64,000 nt of DNA from Heterohyrax brucei (GCA_028571685.1 CM053143.1:134512829-134576828), one strand, 5' to 3'. Counted from the stretch's first letter, positions 45,271-57,205 are shown. A program made the numbers and translations. The notes: generated by a model not told the origin, from the letters alone.

Positions 45271-46110
45271 TTCCAGAATGCTCAGAAAAAATTCAACCCA
45301 GCACCATTGAATGAATGAGAAAGTATTAAGTTTATCTCTACTGTTTTGCAGCTCTGTGACTGACCTTGTGCCTGATCCCAGATATCCCATTCCAGGGGTA
45401 ATCATTTCCTGAGCTGCAGAAAGGAACAGCAGCGGTGACATCAATATAGATATAGTCACCTCCTTGGGACAGTTGACACCAAAGCCAGCTCCCTGGAAAT
45501 TTTGCTTTCTGGTACTTCTTAGTTTTCACTCTGAAAGCTGGATACATCAAAGGCAAAGTCTGCCATTCATGAAAATAACTCAGGACAAATTTTGAAATGC
45601 TATAATCATTTAAGCACTCAGTAATTGTACCCAAACAGCCAAATTAAATAGGGAGTTAGACACCATTGAAAGTGACACTAATGAATAATAAAAGTCTTAG
45701 CAAATATGAAATGTTTTTGGTACACAGGAATTATTATTATTGTGTGAATTATTAAAGTGACTGTGCATTCAAATAATTTGATTTGTAATTACATATATTC
45801 TTAAGAATTCTGAAATAATCACAGAGACAAACTCAAAAAATATTCTAGGTTAAGTCTTTTGTCTTCTTTCAAAAATAGTAAATTAGACAATCCTGAAAAT
45901 CATAGACAGATACCTGCCTTGGAGTGGTTAACTACAGTCTTGTGAAGAGTAAAAGGATAGAACGAGTTTGTCATAAAAATGTGATTAGTAGGCTTATTAC
46001 TAAAGTGATTCGCTAAGTATGTAGGTGAACATTATTTTTCTTACTTTAAGATAAAGGACATTTAGTCAAAGGGCATAAGACCCTGATCCTGAAATTCCTC
46101 TACCAGTCCA
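45271..46110. other. Unassigned DNA
   Basis: The part 45280-45640 is less AT-rich than its surroundings and has a 98-codon reverse frame (45338-45634) plus an overlapping 76-codon frame (45229-45459). Neither is recognised. The rest is AT-rich with no feature. Confidence 0.4.
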
Positions 46111-46114
46111 ACTG

Positions 46115-46156
<42 letters not shown>
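46115..46156 (+). repeat. (AT)n(TG)n(TA)n microsatellite
   Basis: About 29 bases of TG flanked by short AT runs. Confidence 0.95.
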
Positions 46157-46334
46157 TTTGCCCCGAGCAGTATTTTTGTAAATGTATCAATTTTCAAGAA
46201 GAGGTTAATTTTTTCCTGTGACCCAAGTATTGTACCTGAAGTATGATGAACCTCTTTCTTGTACCACAGTACTTGGAAATCTTGGGGGGGAAATTTTTGC
46301 AATCATGATTTTACGCATAGCACTAGAGCAAAGA

Positions 46335-46705
46335 GCCATGATTTATTAATTTGATAAGCATTTACTAAGCACCTACTATTGTCCAGAAGGATCCCTTGGG
46401 GCAAAATGATAGACAACTCAGCTGCTAATCAACAGGTCAGCATTGTGAATCCACCAGTCCCTCCTTGGAAACTCTATGGAGCAATTCTACACTGTTCTAT
46501 TGGGTTGCTACGAGTCAGAATGGACTTCGAGGCAATGAATTTTTTTTTTCCCAGAAAATCTTTGAGGATTTAGGTTAAAATCATAGACAAAACAAAGACC
46601 CTGAACTCACTGAATTTGCTTTAGGAAGGGATGCATACAGTTTAGAAGGAAGGTAGCAAAAAGAACAGTAAATGTATCAAATAAATACCAAGTTTTGTAT
46701 GTGAA
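46335..46705 (+). mobile_element. Old mammalian repeat, split by an AfroSINE
   Basis: 'gataagcatttactaagcac' and 'ctactattgtccag' precede the SINE. 'agacaaaacaaagaccctga' with 'actcactgaatttgctttag' follows it. Together they match the ancient block 'atttattgagcacctactatgtgccag...gacaaaatccctgccctcat...gagctt'. Confidence 0.5.
46390..46552 (+). mobile_element. AfroSINE inserted in an old repeat
   Basis: Forward copy: 'gacaactcagctgctaatca', 'acaggtcagcattgtgaatc', 'ctccttggaaactctatgga', 'gggttgctacgagtcagaat', with a T-run tail. A short 'ccagaa' repeat at both ends could be its target duplication. Confidence 0.88.
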
Positions 46706-47224
46706 TTACAGAGACCTACTACATTTTTCTGTCAACTGTGCCCTCCTCTTTTGAGGCATTTTGGTATGCATTGCTATGCCATTTTTTGTTGTTGTTGCTT
46801 ACGTATTTCTATAAAAAATTAGCATAGCACACTTATGAGAAAATATCTTGCGGGGACAGGATGTGGTTGGCAAACAAATGTAAAAGTTGTGAGTTACTTG
46901 TGTAAAAATGCAGTGTACATTTTGTTAGGAGATTATATATGCCAAAGAAAAACAAGAATAGAGGATCAGGGATGTCTGACAGAAGCTTCAAATACCATTT
47001 TACGTAAGCTGCTCAGGATGACATGTGAACACATGCCTCTAATAAATGAAAGAGAAGGCATATGGGTCTTAGAAAAGAATGGTTGAGTCCAAGAGTCCAA
47101 CCAGTACAAAAACCTTGAGAAACGAGTGTTTTTTAGTACGCCCTAGAGCCAACAGGGAGACCAGTGTGGCTAAAACAAAGTAGATGAAGAAGCGTTGTTG
47201 AGGTCAGTCCGAGAGCTGAGCTGA

Positions 47225-47805
47225 GCGGAGCTTCTTGCTATTCAAGTCTCACGTTAAGTCAAAAGTGCAAAATGAAACTAACAATCCATCTTTTAATCAC
47301 CTACTCCGATGATATAAGAAAAGAGAATGCGTGCTGACTCCCTCTGTTTCATTTTTCCCAGAAATGGCATTAAGGCCGATACCAGATAGGTCAGCTCAGG
47401 TGTAAGGACATCCTTGGTTACTGTGGAGCCCTGGATATTTTTACGGCGCATGCGCTGGGCTGGCTGGGCTGGGGAGAGCGGGAGGGGGAGGTCTAACACA
47501 AAGTCCCGGCTACAGGGTCAGAGCTGGGAAAGGTATCTCTAAGGCTCCCACGTAGAGACCTCCCTGTGGGGTACCTAAACTGGGAATGCAGATGTATAAA
47601 AACTTGGCTGTGGAGGAGAAATGAAGACTCTTGGCTGACTTTCTTCAGGAACTCGCGTGCCCTGGCTGTGTGCCAAGTCTGGTTGGGCACAGCAGCAGCC
47701 GTTTCCCCGCAAGGCCTGGCGGGTACAGTCTTTGTAATCCCCTGCGGCCCGACCTGAGAAACCACACAGAGGTTTTTAACCAGGAGCCTGGCTCCTCAGG
47801 GACGA
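47225..47805. other. GC-rich, CpG-bearing insertion; promoter- or LTR-like
   Basis: The least AT-rich stretch of the window, with about a dozen CpG in 47440-47780. It contains the palindrome 'gcgcatgcgc' at about 47446, the classic NRF1 recognition core. A TATA-like 'gtataaaaac' lies on the plus strand near 47594, and 'gtaaaaatat' sits just downstream of the palindrome on the minus strand. Two overlapping minus-strand frames (47493-47765 and 47293-47499) are not recognised. It could be a solo LTR, the 5' part of a retrocopy or a real promoter. Confidence 0.45.
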
Positions 47806-47871
47806 GATAGGATTGGTAACGGAGGAGCCAGATTGCGTGGGGCCCTGTAGACTTCTGTCAGGAGCACTTCT

Positions 47872-47910
47872 GTTGTCGTCGTTGTTGCTGTTGCTGTTGT
47901 TGCTGCTGAG
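47872..47910 (+). repeat. (GTT/GCT)n trinucleotide repeat
   Basis: About a dozen mixed GTT, GTC and GCT triplets. Confidence 0.8.
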
Positions 47911-48371
47911 GAAGGTGGGAAGTTAGGGAGGATTTTGTGTAGTACTATGACATGATCTAATACACATTTTTACAAGGATCACTCTGGTAGCTGCAGTGAG
48001 ACTAGGCTGAGCCAGTCAGGGGCTTATGAAAGTACTCCCGGTTTGAATTACACGACACAAGTTTAAGTAGAAGCAAGAGTCATGGTTGTTGACTGGTTCT
48101 ACAGATTTGGCTTGAAAAGGAATGGATGAATCGAGGGTAACTAAATATTGAAATATTTTATCTCCAGGCTACTGATGAAGTCAGATGAATTCATACTATC
48201 CCCCAACAGAAGGCTGGTGCCCTCTAGATCCATTGTAACACTTGTTTACACTGTCCTGGATAAACACACCTAACATTTATTCTCTAATGTTCCATTTTCA
48301 CGCAGTTCTTAGGTTTGTATGTTTTATTTCATGTACCATCAGTTATGTGAACACATTGTGTAAAAATACAG

Positions 48372-48590
48372 TATCTGGGTAGTATAAATAGTTAAGCTCT
48401 TAGTTGGTAATCAGAATGTGGATGGTTCAGATCCACCCAGTGGCTCCTCAGAAGCAAGGTCTGATAGTCTATTAAAAAAAAAAATAAAATCATCCATTGA
48501 AAACCCCAACAGAGCACAGTCCTACACCAGCACGTACAGGGTCACCAGAAATTCAAATCAGTTCAATGGCACTATTTTTTTTTAACTATA
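48372..48590 (+). mobile_element. AfroSINE, long-spacer subtype
   Basis: Forward copy: 'tagttaagctcttagttggt', 'ggttcagatccacccagtgg', 'cagaagcaaggtctgatagt', 'cattgaaaaccccaacagag', 'gtcaccagaaattcaaatca'. An A-run at 48474-48483 sits inside the spacer. Confidence 0.8.
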
Positions 48591-50375
48591 TAAAATCAAC
48601 AGCATCTTTCATAAACTTTTAAAAATATATTTTATTTATTAGATTTTTATTTATAGTTACTATATAGTTTTAAAAACTATATGTCTCTGCTCTTTCACCT
48701 TTGGTCAGAGATTCATCTTGTCTAAAAGAGGAAATCTGTTGAGTATACAACACATGCCACTAACTGTAATAAAGATGTAATTATATATGAACTCTTTAAA
48801 TTTCATAAAACTTCTATGTGATAGTGATTATTTATGGGATACATTTACATGGAATTTATACCTGCACTTCATAAAATAATAATAGAAAGTCTAACAGGGG
48901 CTGCATGATTTATAAAAGACCAACCAGATGAACATGGTGGAGCAAAGATACAAATCCTGATACATACTTTCTGGGAGCCAACTAATCTCACAAGTCACAT
49001 GAATGTATATTTTATTAATCTAATAGTCAAAATTAACTATATAATTCCATTTTCTGAGTGCAACATATTGTAGACTTCCTATAATGGTTACTTACATCAC
49101 TGATAATATGCTAACTTAGAACTACTTACATTGGGATTTACTGACATCTAAGTAGGTTCCAGGATCTAAAACAAAAGTAAATTCACAAGTACAAAATGTA
49201 GTCCCTATTTCCAGTACTGGAAGACTCAAGGCAGAGGGCCAAGCAAGGTATGTGTATTGGCTTCTATGTCTGTGTTGTGTGTATGTATAAGATCCTAGTT
49301 AAATACTTTATTTCAGACAGTTCCCCTATTTTTTTTTTTTTTTTTTTTTGATCAGTGAATTTGGCAAATAATACTTTGCAGTGGCTAATTTGGCTCAGAA
49401 GTTAATCTAGGTCAGTCTTGATAAATGTTTCCTGTAATTTCCTCATCCTCATTTCCATATGAATATGCCTCATGTCTGTTCTATTTAACCTATGTATTTT
49501 ATTCTAATTTCTCTCAATTTTAAATGACACTGATGGAGCATTGCTTTTGGAAAAATAAGCACATAATCAATATACTGTAATCTAGAATGCCTCTGCTCTA
49601 CTTTATAGCATTCATTTGAGTTCAAAAAGTCCTTAAAGGTGAGGAACAATTTGACATGAGATAATAATATGCAGCAGTCAAACCACAAATGGAGGAACAT
49701 TTACTGTTCTCACTTTAATAATTAACAAACTTGTTAGCATTTCATTTTTGGCATTTAAATTTTCTGCTAGATGTAAGATACTACATTTTTGTATTATATA
49801 TGGTAATTTAAAATACTTCATTTGTATTTATAATCATGATTAGAATCAGTTATAAATTAATTATGCACACATAGTTTAAATAAATAGTTTGACAATTACA
49901 TGAGCAAATCAGTGAGATAACTAGGCACTTTGTATTTTGTCATTAATGCTAGGTAAAGTCTGAAGTACAGCTCATTTTACACAGGAAGAAAAACTTGGTT
50001 AATTGTGAGATCCATTTTTAAGCTATGTAAATCACAAATAATTGGTCACTTAATCTTTTGTATACAGCTTTGTTTGATTGATTCTGCATATTTTGTCAAT
50101 TAAATGTACAAAGGAATTCCTCTCGTAAGTACTTTAAATGAGTAGAGTTAAAATAGAAAGGCTATCCTTAAACTTTAGAACAAGATATTAGGGTTTATAT
50201 CATAGTGTTATGAACAGTCAACCTTCCTTGCATAGGAAATAGGTTTTACGGCAAGTGAGGACTTTAATAGACTTGAGTGCTGTACTGAATAGGATTTTGT
50301 ATTTATATCATGGTTACTACAGAAAAAGTGCCAAGACAAGTTAACAATATCAGACCTGGTTATGGATCTTTAGTG
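48591..50375. other. Unassigned AT-rich unique DNA
   Basis: About 1.8 kb with no gene or clear repeat. A T-run of about 20 bases lies at 49330-49349. A 71-codon reverse frame at 49485-49700 is not recognised. Confidence 0.4.
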
Positions 50376-50377
50376 TG

Positions 50378-50470
50378 ATGGTTAATTTTGTATCTCATCT
50401 TACGTAATTGTTTGGTGAACCACTAGTACAGGTTTTGCTTTGAAAATATTTTGTAATTAAAATTTACAAT
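50378..50470 (+). mobile_element. Old mammalian repeat remnant
   Basis: 'gtgtgatggttaattttgta' and 'ggttttgctttgaaaatatt' with 'ttgtaattaaaatttacaat' match a common ancient block ('gatggttaattttatgtgtcaactt', 'gttgctgtgaaggtattttgtagatgtg'). The family is not certain. Confidence 0.45.
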
Positions 50471-51464
50471 AAATGAGAGGTTGGGCCAAGATAGCAGAGC
50501 AGTTAAATGCTTCCTGTGATGCTTGTAACAGCAAAGACCCAAAAGAACAAATGACACAATTACATGTAACATTTTAGGAGCCCTGAACATCAAAATGAAA
50601 GCTGAGAAATAGGATTGAATAAAAGGGAAGGGAGAGTAGATCCAGAAGTACCTAGGACTGGCCAGACCTGACCAGCTGGAAGTCAGCTGTGGGCAGCCTG
50701 GCGAGCAGAATGGGTGGTGCTTGGAGGTTGTTCACCTCAGTGGGAGAGACTGAGCAGAGATTTTACTTGCACCTCCAGAACTGGTGACAAACACCATCAG
50801 ATCATCAAAAATTAATTGGCTTATGACTGAACTACCACATGTAGATCTAAATCTTTCCTTTGGGATAAATTTCTCTTCCTTCTCCCCAAACTTGTTCCTG
50901 TTTGCACTGCACCAAGCTCTGGAGTCTGATATTACTCATTAATCTAAAGTAGGACCCCTTAAGCCTACCCTAAGCCTTTCTCCAAGACTCCAAGAATACT
51001 TTAACAAACTGGGAGGAGGGGTGGAGAGGTTGGAAAAACAAACAAAAAGAATTTACTGACTCCCCTGAACGAGAAATCAGAGCAGAAAGAGTTCCTTCAC
51101 CTAGAATCAGATATAAGGGAGCACGTCATCCTCACAGACATTCAGAGATGGTTATTACCACACTGTCATTCTCGGCACCTGCAGCCAGATAACTGTACCT
51201 ACACCAATCAGCTCACTCTTCTATCTAGGACAGTAGAGGAGAGCCTGTGTTACAAACTTGGAAATTAATTACCTGGAAACTAGACCCAAATTAACATAAG
51301 AAAAGTAAATGGACTCCTGGGGTCACATGTTTGATAACAGCTCTAGCCACCTGATAACAGGATGTTAGAACTTTAAAGTCACCAATAACCAAACGAACAC
51401 ATGTGACCAGCGTATCTGGGCAATTCAAAAGAAAACAAGAAGCTCTAACACAGTAAGCCGAGCC

Positions 51465-51512
51465 AAGCCAGCCAAGTGCCATCGAGTTGGATCCGACTCA
51501 TGGCGACCCTAA
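51465..51512 (-). mobile_element. AfroSINE 3' end fragment within the L1 leader
   Basis: 'agccagccaagtgccatcga' and 'gttggatccgactcatggcg' form the reversed SINE 3' part, cut after 'gaccct'. The preceding 'agccagccaagtgcc' also occurs at 3081-3095 in the leader of the first L1. Confidence 0.7.
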
Positions 51513-51887
51513 GCAAACATAAAATAAATAAATTCAAAAATTTGCTGAAGGCTCAGAGGCAACAGTCAGTGTCAGATCACTTAAGGGACAGAACACAGTG
51601 ATTTCAGAAAGCTCCCAAATCAAATAATCAATAAATTTCCTAGATGAAGAGAACTTCTTGAAATTATCGGAGTTAGAATACAGAAAATTAACTAGAAGTA
51701 TTCAAAAGATTAGGAAAAAGAGAAAAGAAAAATGGAGCAGAGCAGCATGACAAACTGAACAGGCTGCAAGAAAGGACACAGAGAAAATAAATAATAAAAT
51801 TACAGAATTAGAAAACTCAATAGAAAGTCAAAGGAGCAAAAGTGAGGGAATGGAAGGCCAGTTACTGAGACTGAAGGTAAGGAAGGC

Positions 51888-51962
51888 CCGTGACACCAAC
51901 ACTGAACTGCCAACCTTTTATTAGTGGCAGTAACAATGAACCACTACACCACCAGGTCTCCA
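51888..51962 (-). mobile_element. AfroSINE head fragment in L1 ORF1
   Basis: 'gaactgccaaccttttatta' and 'gaaccactacaccaccaggt' give the reversed tRNA-like head only. A related piece, 'gcagatgtagcatttaacca' with 'ccaggggtccca', lies at 52273-52310. Confidence 0.7.
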
Positions 51963-52765
51963 ATAGCAAGACAATTTGAGGAAGAATGAGATACAAGAAT
52001 TAATAAAAATCAAGAAACACTAAGAATTCTGTGGGACTCTATGAAGAGAAATGATGTAAGAGTGACTGAAGTACCAGAACAATGGGAGAATAACAGAAAG
52101 TACAGAGAGAACTGCTGAAAATTTGCTGACAGAAAACTTCCCTGATACTATGAAAGAGGAGAAGATACCCATCCAAGATGCACGTTGAATACCACACAAG
52201 ATAGATTCCCCAAAAAGACACCAAGGCTTATTATAATCAAACTTGTCAAAACTGAAAATAAGGAGACAAGTTTTGGCAGATGTAGCATTTAACCACCAGG
52301 GGTCCCACTTTAAAACTAGCTAGGGATAAATGAAAAATAATCTACAAAAGAGAATCAATAAAACTAAGTTGGGATTAATCATCAGAAACCATGCAGGCAA
52401 CAAGGCAATGGGATGATGTATATAAAGCCTTGAAAGAAAATAATTGCCAAGCAACAATTATATACCCTACAAAACTGTCTCAATTTTGATGACAAAATTA
52501 AGATATTTCCAGCTAAACAGAAATGTAGGGAAATTGTGAAACACAAATCAAAATTTTGAGGAATACTGTGGGGAGTGATTAGAAAAATCAGTAATGTCAG
52601 ATAACAACTCAATAATAGAATGTAGAATACAGTAACTGGATAGCAACCCAATTACGGAAATCACAAAAATAAACCAAAGACTGAACATTGAAAGCAGGGA
52701 AACAGAGATATCATCATGTAAACTTTACTACAAATAAATATGACCTAAAATAAAAGTCTTTGTAT

Positions 52766-53300
52766 ATATGATCAGGCAAGTTCACAGACTCATCCTAGAA
52801 AAAGTACTATATGTCTCATTGCTGAATATCACTACAATAGCCTTCAAGGTACTACCCTTGGGGAGCTTTGCACCCATGCCAATCGCTAGTCCTACCCTCA
52901 AAGCAATTTTGGAACTCCTTTTCTGTAATGGCTATCAGGCCTGTAGTTGTGTTACCCTTAAGGTCCTCAATGTCATCAAAAAGTCTTCCTTTCAACATTT
53001 TGTTATCTTTGGGTAAAGAAAAAAGTCATTGGGGGCCAGATCAGGTGACTAGGGAGGGTGTTCCAATACTGGTATTTACTTATTGACTATAAATGCTCTC
53101 ACAGACAACATGACAACCAAGTCTGTGAACTTGCCACCTTTCCACTGTGTGTAGTGGCCATTCGAGAAAGAGTTCCAAAATTGGCTGACATCAGTGCATA
53201 GCTTCCCAAGGGGATTGTTTGAAGAAGTTGTAGTGATATTCAGCAAGGAGGCATGTAGCACTTAGAACAACTAACTACGTGGACTTAATTGGTGGACTCT
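52766..53300 (-). mobile_element. Foldback Tc1/mariner-derived element, copy 2
   Basis: The same architecture as the copy at 57812. The left arm contains 'gcaagttcacagactcatcc', 'cattgctgaatatcactaca' and 'cttggggagctttgcaccca'. The right arm, reversed, reads 'tgaatatcactacaacttct' and 'ccttgggaagctatgcactg'. The minus strand between them carries decayed mariner transposase C-terminal sequence from about 53060 back to 52900, including a 'CPPSLVT.SGPQ'-like stretch and the 'KEKSSF'-like region in broken frames. It is non-autonomous. Confidence 0.75.
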
Positions 53301-53384
53301 GTATTTTTCATATGTAGAGGAAGTCAAGGTGATATAAACAATTGAGGACTGGTTTAAATGTAGAAAAATAGGGGTAAATATTAA

Positions 53385-54184
53385 GCAGAGAATACCAGAA
53401 ACATGTTTGTTTGCCTTTGTTTTAACTATTCAAATGCATTCAAGTATGTGGATCATAACAAATTATTGATAACATTGCAAACAATGGGAATTCAAGAACA
53501 CTTAACTGTGTTTGTGCAGGACCTATATATAGACCAAGAGACAGTTGTCTGAACATAATAAGGGAATATCACATGGTTCAACATCAGGAAAATATGTATA
53601 TCAGAGTTCTATATTTCTACCACATTTATTCAAGTCTTGTTGTTTAGCAAGTAGTATCAGAAGATGGACTACACTGAAAACTTGGCATCAGGATCAGAGA
53701 ATGCCTCATTGATACCTGTAACATACAGATGGCATAATCTTGGCTTGCTGATAGTGAAGAAGCCTTGAAATGTTTATTAAGATCAAAGACTACAGTTTTC
53801 TGTATGGGTTACACCTCAACATAAAGGTAACAAAAATCCTAACGACTAGACTAGTAAGCAATACTGTAATAAATGGAAAATATTGAAATTGTCAGAATTT
53901 CATTTTACTTATGTTCATAGTCAACACTCATGGAATTAGTAGTCAGGAAGCCAATGGATTGCATTTGGAAAATCTAAAGATCTCTTTAAAGCACTAAAAA
54001 AACAGATGTCTCTTTAGGGACTAAGGTGCTAATCTATGGTATGTTTAATCATCTCATATGCATGTGAATCTGTACAATGAGTAAGGAAGACCAAAGAAGA
54101 ATTGATGGCCTTTGAATGACAGTGTTGACAAAGAATACTGATTGTAGTGTGGGCTACCGAAAGAATGAACAAATCTGTTCTGGA
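53385..54184 (+). mobile_element. RTE LINE, reverse transcriptase to near the 3' end
   Basis: A forward fragment beginning in RT: 'gcagagaataccagaaacat', 'gtgtggatcataacaaatta', 'aagatggactacactgaaaa', 'ggttacacctcaacataaag', 'ctttaaagcactaaaaaaac', 'gaagaattgatggcctttga'. It stops at 'gaacaaatctgttctgga', short of the true 3' tail. All frames are broken. Confidence 0.85.
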
Positions 54185-55560
54185 AATTCCCCTATCCACT
54201 CTGGGTGAAGACTGCTCTAATCTTCAATAGGCCCCAGCCCCAGCCTGATGTGACCCCTTCCCTGTCCTCTATCTTCCACCTCATCCACCTCCCAAGCACC
54301 TTCTGGGCACTACCAGGGCTCTCCTTGCCCATTTGTGACATCACATCATTCTATTGGCATCCCGCGATGTGTGTGGCCAGGGGGAGACATTGGGGACAAA
54401 TGACAGAAGGCATCACATGTCCAGCCAACCACTGTTTCTCATGTGGCCTGATGGTCATTGGAGCTTCCGACATGTGGTTTAGGGTAGCCCTCAGAGAGTA
54501 CCCTTGGTCTGACCTTAGCACCACATAGGGTCTGGATCACTGGAGGCACAGACTGAAAGTTGTTTCAACATCGTCCATAACAGCGAAATGTAGGATAAGG
54601 AGAGAATTGAATTGTGAGGACTAGGTGTATAAAAAGTCCTGCAGATTTGATTGATTGATTGGTTATATTATTTCCCTTCTTTTTTTAAAAAAAGAAAAAA
54701 GCTCTAGATTTCCAAAGGGTTTGACTGGAAATCTTATATTACTTCTAAGACTCCTACATGTTGATTTCACCTGCAGCATAGAAACATCCATGTGTGTGTT
54801 GTGTACATGCTTCTATTTTTAACTCACAAAATATAATGAAAATCTCCTTCCTTATTTGTGAAAATTTGGTATGTGTTAATATAAAAGCAAATTTATGTAA
54901 TTTTGTAAGTATAGAAATGCTTGTAACTATAGAAATAAATTACTTTTAACTATTAAGTTATGCTAATATATCCATGTATATTTATTATTTAATAAAGAGC
55001 AAGACCTTGACAAAATGGGAAGATGAAGAGAACAGAGTAAAAAAATTTTGAAGGAAGGAATTATTTAAGTAAAGAGAAGAGGACCCTCTAGAAATCCTAT
55101 CAAGTATGACCACATTAGTAGTTATCAGGACAAACCTAGGACAAGAAAGACTATTGTACTGTGAAATACAGGGTGGATGCTGCAAGCTTTACAGTTTACA
55201 TTAGCACTGACATGGCATTTCATGTTTGATGCAGTACAGGCTCAACACTGAAAAAGCAGTATTACGGTGCGAAGAGTCTTGCTGTCCATCAGACTGCTAA
55301 ATTATAGTACACGTCACACTTCTCCTAGCATGCAATCGAACCAGCACTTGACCTACATATAAATGTAGACTGCTAACTCAACAATGGCATCAATATCAGA
55401 AGATGAACTTTTGAAATTTAATATGAGGAAATGGATTGGGCTCACTTTACTGGCTGTGTGACCTATAGTGTGGTTATACGTTACACTTCTGGCTGTGTAA
55501 GTCAGGTTCACTCACGTATACACCAAAACCTCTTAATTTTTTTTAAGGAAAGTTAGGGAC
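54185..55560. other. Unassigned DNA; GC-richer start
   Basis: Positions 54200-54560 are clearly GC-richer and hold a 107-codon forward frame (54205-54528) with no domain I recognise. The frame is Pro/Ser-rich at its N-terminus and holds several Cys and Trp. From 54640 the sequence becomes AT-rich, with a (GATT)n stretch at about 54648-54662. Confidence 0.4.
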
Positions 55561-55561
55561 A

Positions 55562-55782
55562 TCAGCCCAGGGTGATATAAACCATTAATGTGCTCAGTTG
55601 CCAACTGAAATGTTGGAAGTTCTAGTCTACTCAGAGGCAACTCTAAAGAAACACCTAGACATCTAAAAAACCAGAAGCTCGGTCACTGAAGACCACACTG
55701 GAGCACAGTTACATTCTGACGCACATGATGTCACCCTGAGTCAGAATCAACTCCATAGCAACTGTAGTGTGGTTTTTTTTTG
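55562..55782 (+). mobile_element. AfroSINE, long-spacer subtype
   Basis: Forward copy: 'agcccagggtgatataaacc', 'gctcagttgccaactgaaat', 'taaaaaaccagaagctcggt', 'gagcacagttacattctgac', 'gcacatgatgtcaccctgag' and a T-run tail. Confidence 0.82.
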
Positions 55783-57205
55783 TATGTATACCAACAAGTA
55801 TTTTCACTAATGCTAGAATTTTATGAAATCTACATTATATATGTCACTCAGAGAAAAGGTATGCAATTCAGAATAGAACATTCCTCCGAGATTTGATCTC
55901 AAGAGTTCACTGACTGATTCTTTAGTGGTGATGTTGATTTGTCATGTTTTATTAATGCTAGCCTTTTAAAATATACTGCTTGTGCATTTTTGTATTATAA
56001 ATTATGACAAACAGGAGGCAGCTGTCAGCTGAAGGACCCAATTTTGAAGATTACAATGAAAATGCCAAATTACCACATAAATTATTGGGAGCTTGATGTC
56101 CTTCATGGGAGTAAGGATACTAATTTTAAGGAAGATGACAAATCATCATGGAGGCATACGTTGAAAAAAAATCATTTAGTGTTATATTAAAGTACTACAT
56201 ATTTCTTGTTGCTTTTTTGTAAATTCTATGGTTATATATATACACTTTAAAATCTCAATACATACGCTTTCTCTTTTTTTGTAGTAATGTGTTAAGGATA
56301 TCACAGGAGACAAAATACACAACAGTAAGTGGGCTAAATTTAAAGAGGGACAAAAAACGTTGCTGGCATACTCGCTTTAAAGGAAAAGGAAGAGAGTTAG
56401 ACATACACCTGAGCATTATAACCAAGGACAAAATATTAAGAAACATACATTTAGATCTGGAGAGAAAAACAAATTGAAAAATCTATTCCCTTTTCTATGT
56501 GGAAGGACAGATATTTTATTGACTCAGAGAAGAAATGGAATATTGGGATTGTTGTTTTACCATCCAATTTACCCCTAGAAATCCCACTCATAAGAGGCAG
56601 AAGATAAAAAGAACACTAGCAATAATTATTTGAATCTTCATAGCTTGACACTAACTTGCCAGGACATCATTAAATATACCACACAACAATTGGGAGATGG
56701 AAAAAAAAAATATTTTGAGTACATAGCTTTACAAACAGGAAATCTAAAAGATGTTAAAAGTAACTGGTTAAGTGCCATTTAATGGGCCTGCAGAATTTTA
56801 ATCAGGAAATTAAACTGGAACTAAGAAACAGCACCTTTAGCAGTCATAACAACTATCTTTGTTGATTATGAGCTCACAAATGAAGATGAAAAGAAGATAT
56901 GATTAAAAAATATTTTTTTTTTCTTTCCAGTCACATAGCAAACAAAGTTGTTCCAGTACACAGGGGTAGAGTATGAAGTATGAATACAGTGCTGTCCTGG
57001 CATAACCATCAGTAAGTTATTGTTGCCACTTGGGTACCCTCAAAATTGAAGAACCATATTACATGTGCATATGTATACGCTTAATTACCAGAGTGTGTTT
57101 TCACAGACTTTGTACCTTTTTGGCAAAGCCTGTTAGCAATCTATAACAGGGTAAACAAAAACAATGAAACTCAGAGTATATAGTTCTCTTTCAAAAAGAT
57201 ACCCT
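55783..57205. other. Unassigned AT-rich DNA
   Basis: About 1.4 kb with no gene or clear repeat. Opposed 62- and 63-codon frames at 56255-56477 are unrecognised. A-runs lie near 56700 and 56906. Confidence 0.4.

Larger units (their letters stand above)
47140..48130 (+). mobile_element. Old mammalian repeat, interrupted at 47225-47805
   Basis: 'gggagaccagtgtggctaaa' before the interruption, and 'gcgtggggccctgtagactt', 'tgtgtagtactatgacatga' and 'aaggatcactctggtagctg' after it, follow a common ancient repeat order ('aggccagtgtggctgg', 'agggccttgtaggcc', 'gtgacatgatctgattt', 'aagatcactctggctgctg'). I do not recall its family name with confidence. Confidence 0.5.
50473..52755 (+). mobile_element. 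L1 LINE, 5' half
   Basis: A forward L1 that starts at its true 5' end ('gaggttgggccaagatagca') and is 3'-truncated. The leader runs to about 51600, with 'ggagccctgaacatcaaaat' and 'gccagacctgaccagctgga'. Decayed ORF1 follows to about 52600, with 'cagaattagaaaactcaata', 'gaactgctgaaaatttgctg' and 'ggcaatgggatgatgtatat'. It carries AfroSINE fragments at about 51465-51512, 51888-51962 and 52273-52310. No intact ORF1 remains. Confidence 0.85.

Noticed and set aside
8935..46156. TG microsatellites at 8935, 45239 and 46115 as regulatory Z-DNA elements
   Set aside because: Simple TG repeats are common in mammalian DNA. Nothing nearby indicates a promoter, so they are listed only as microsatellites.
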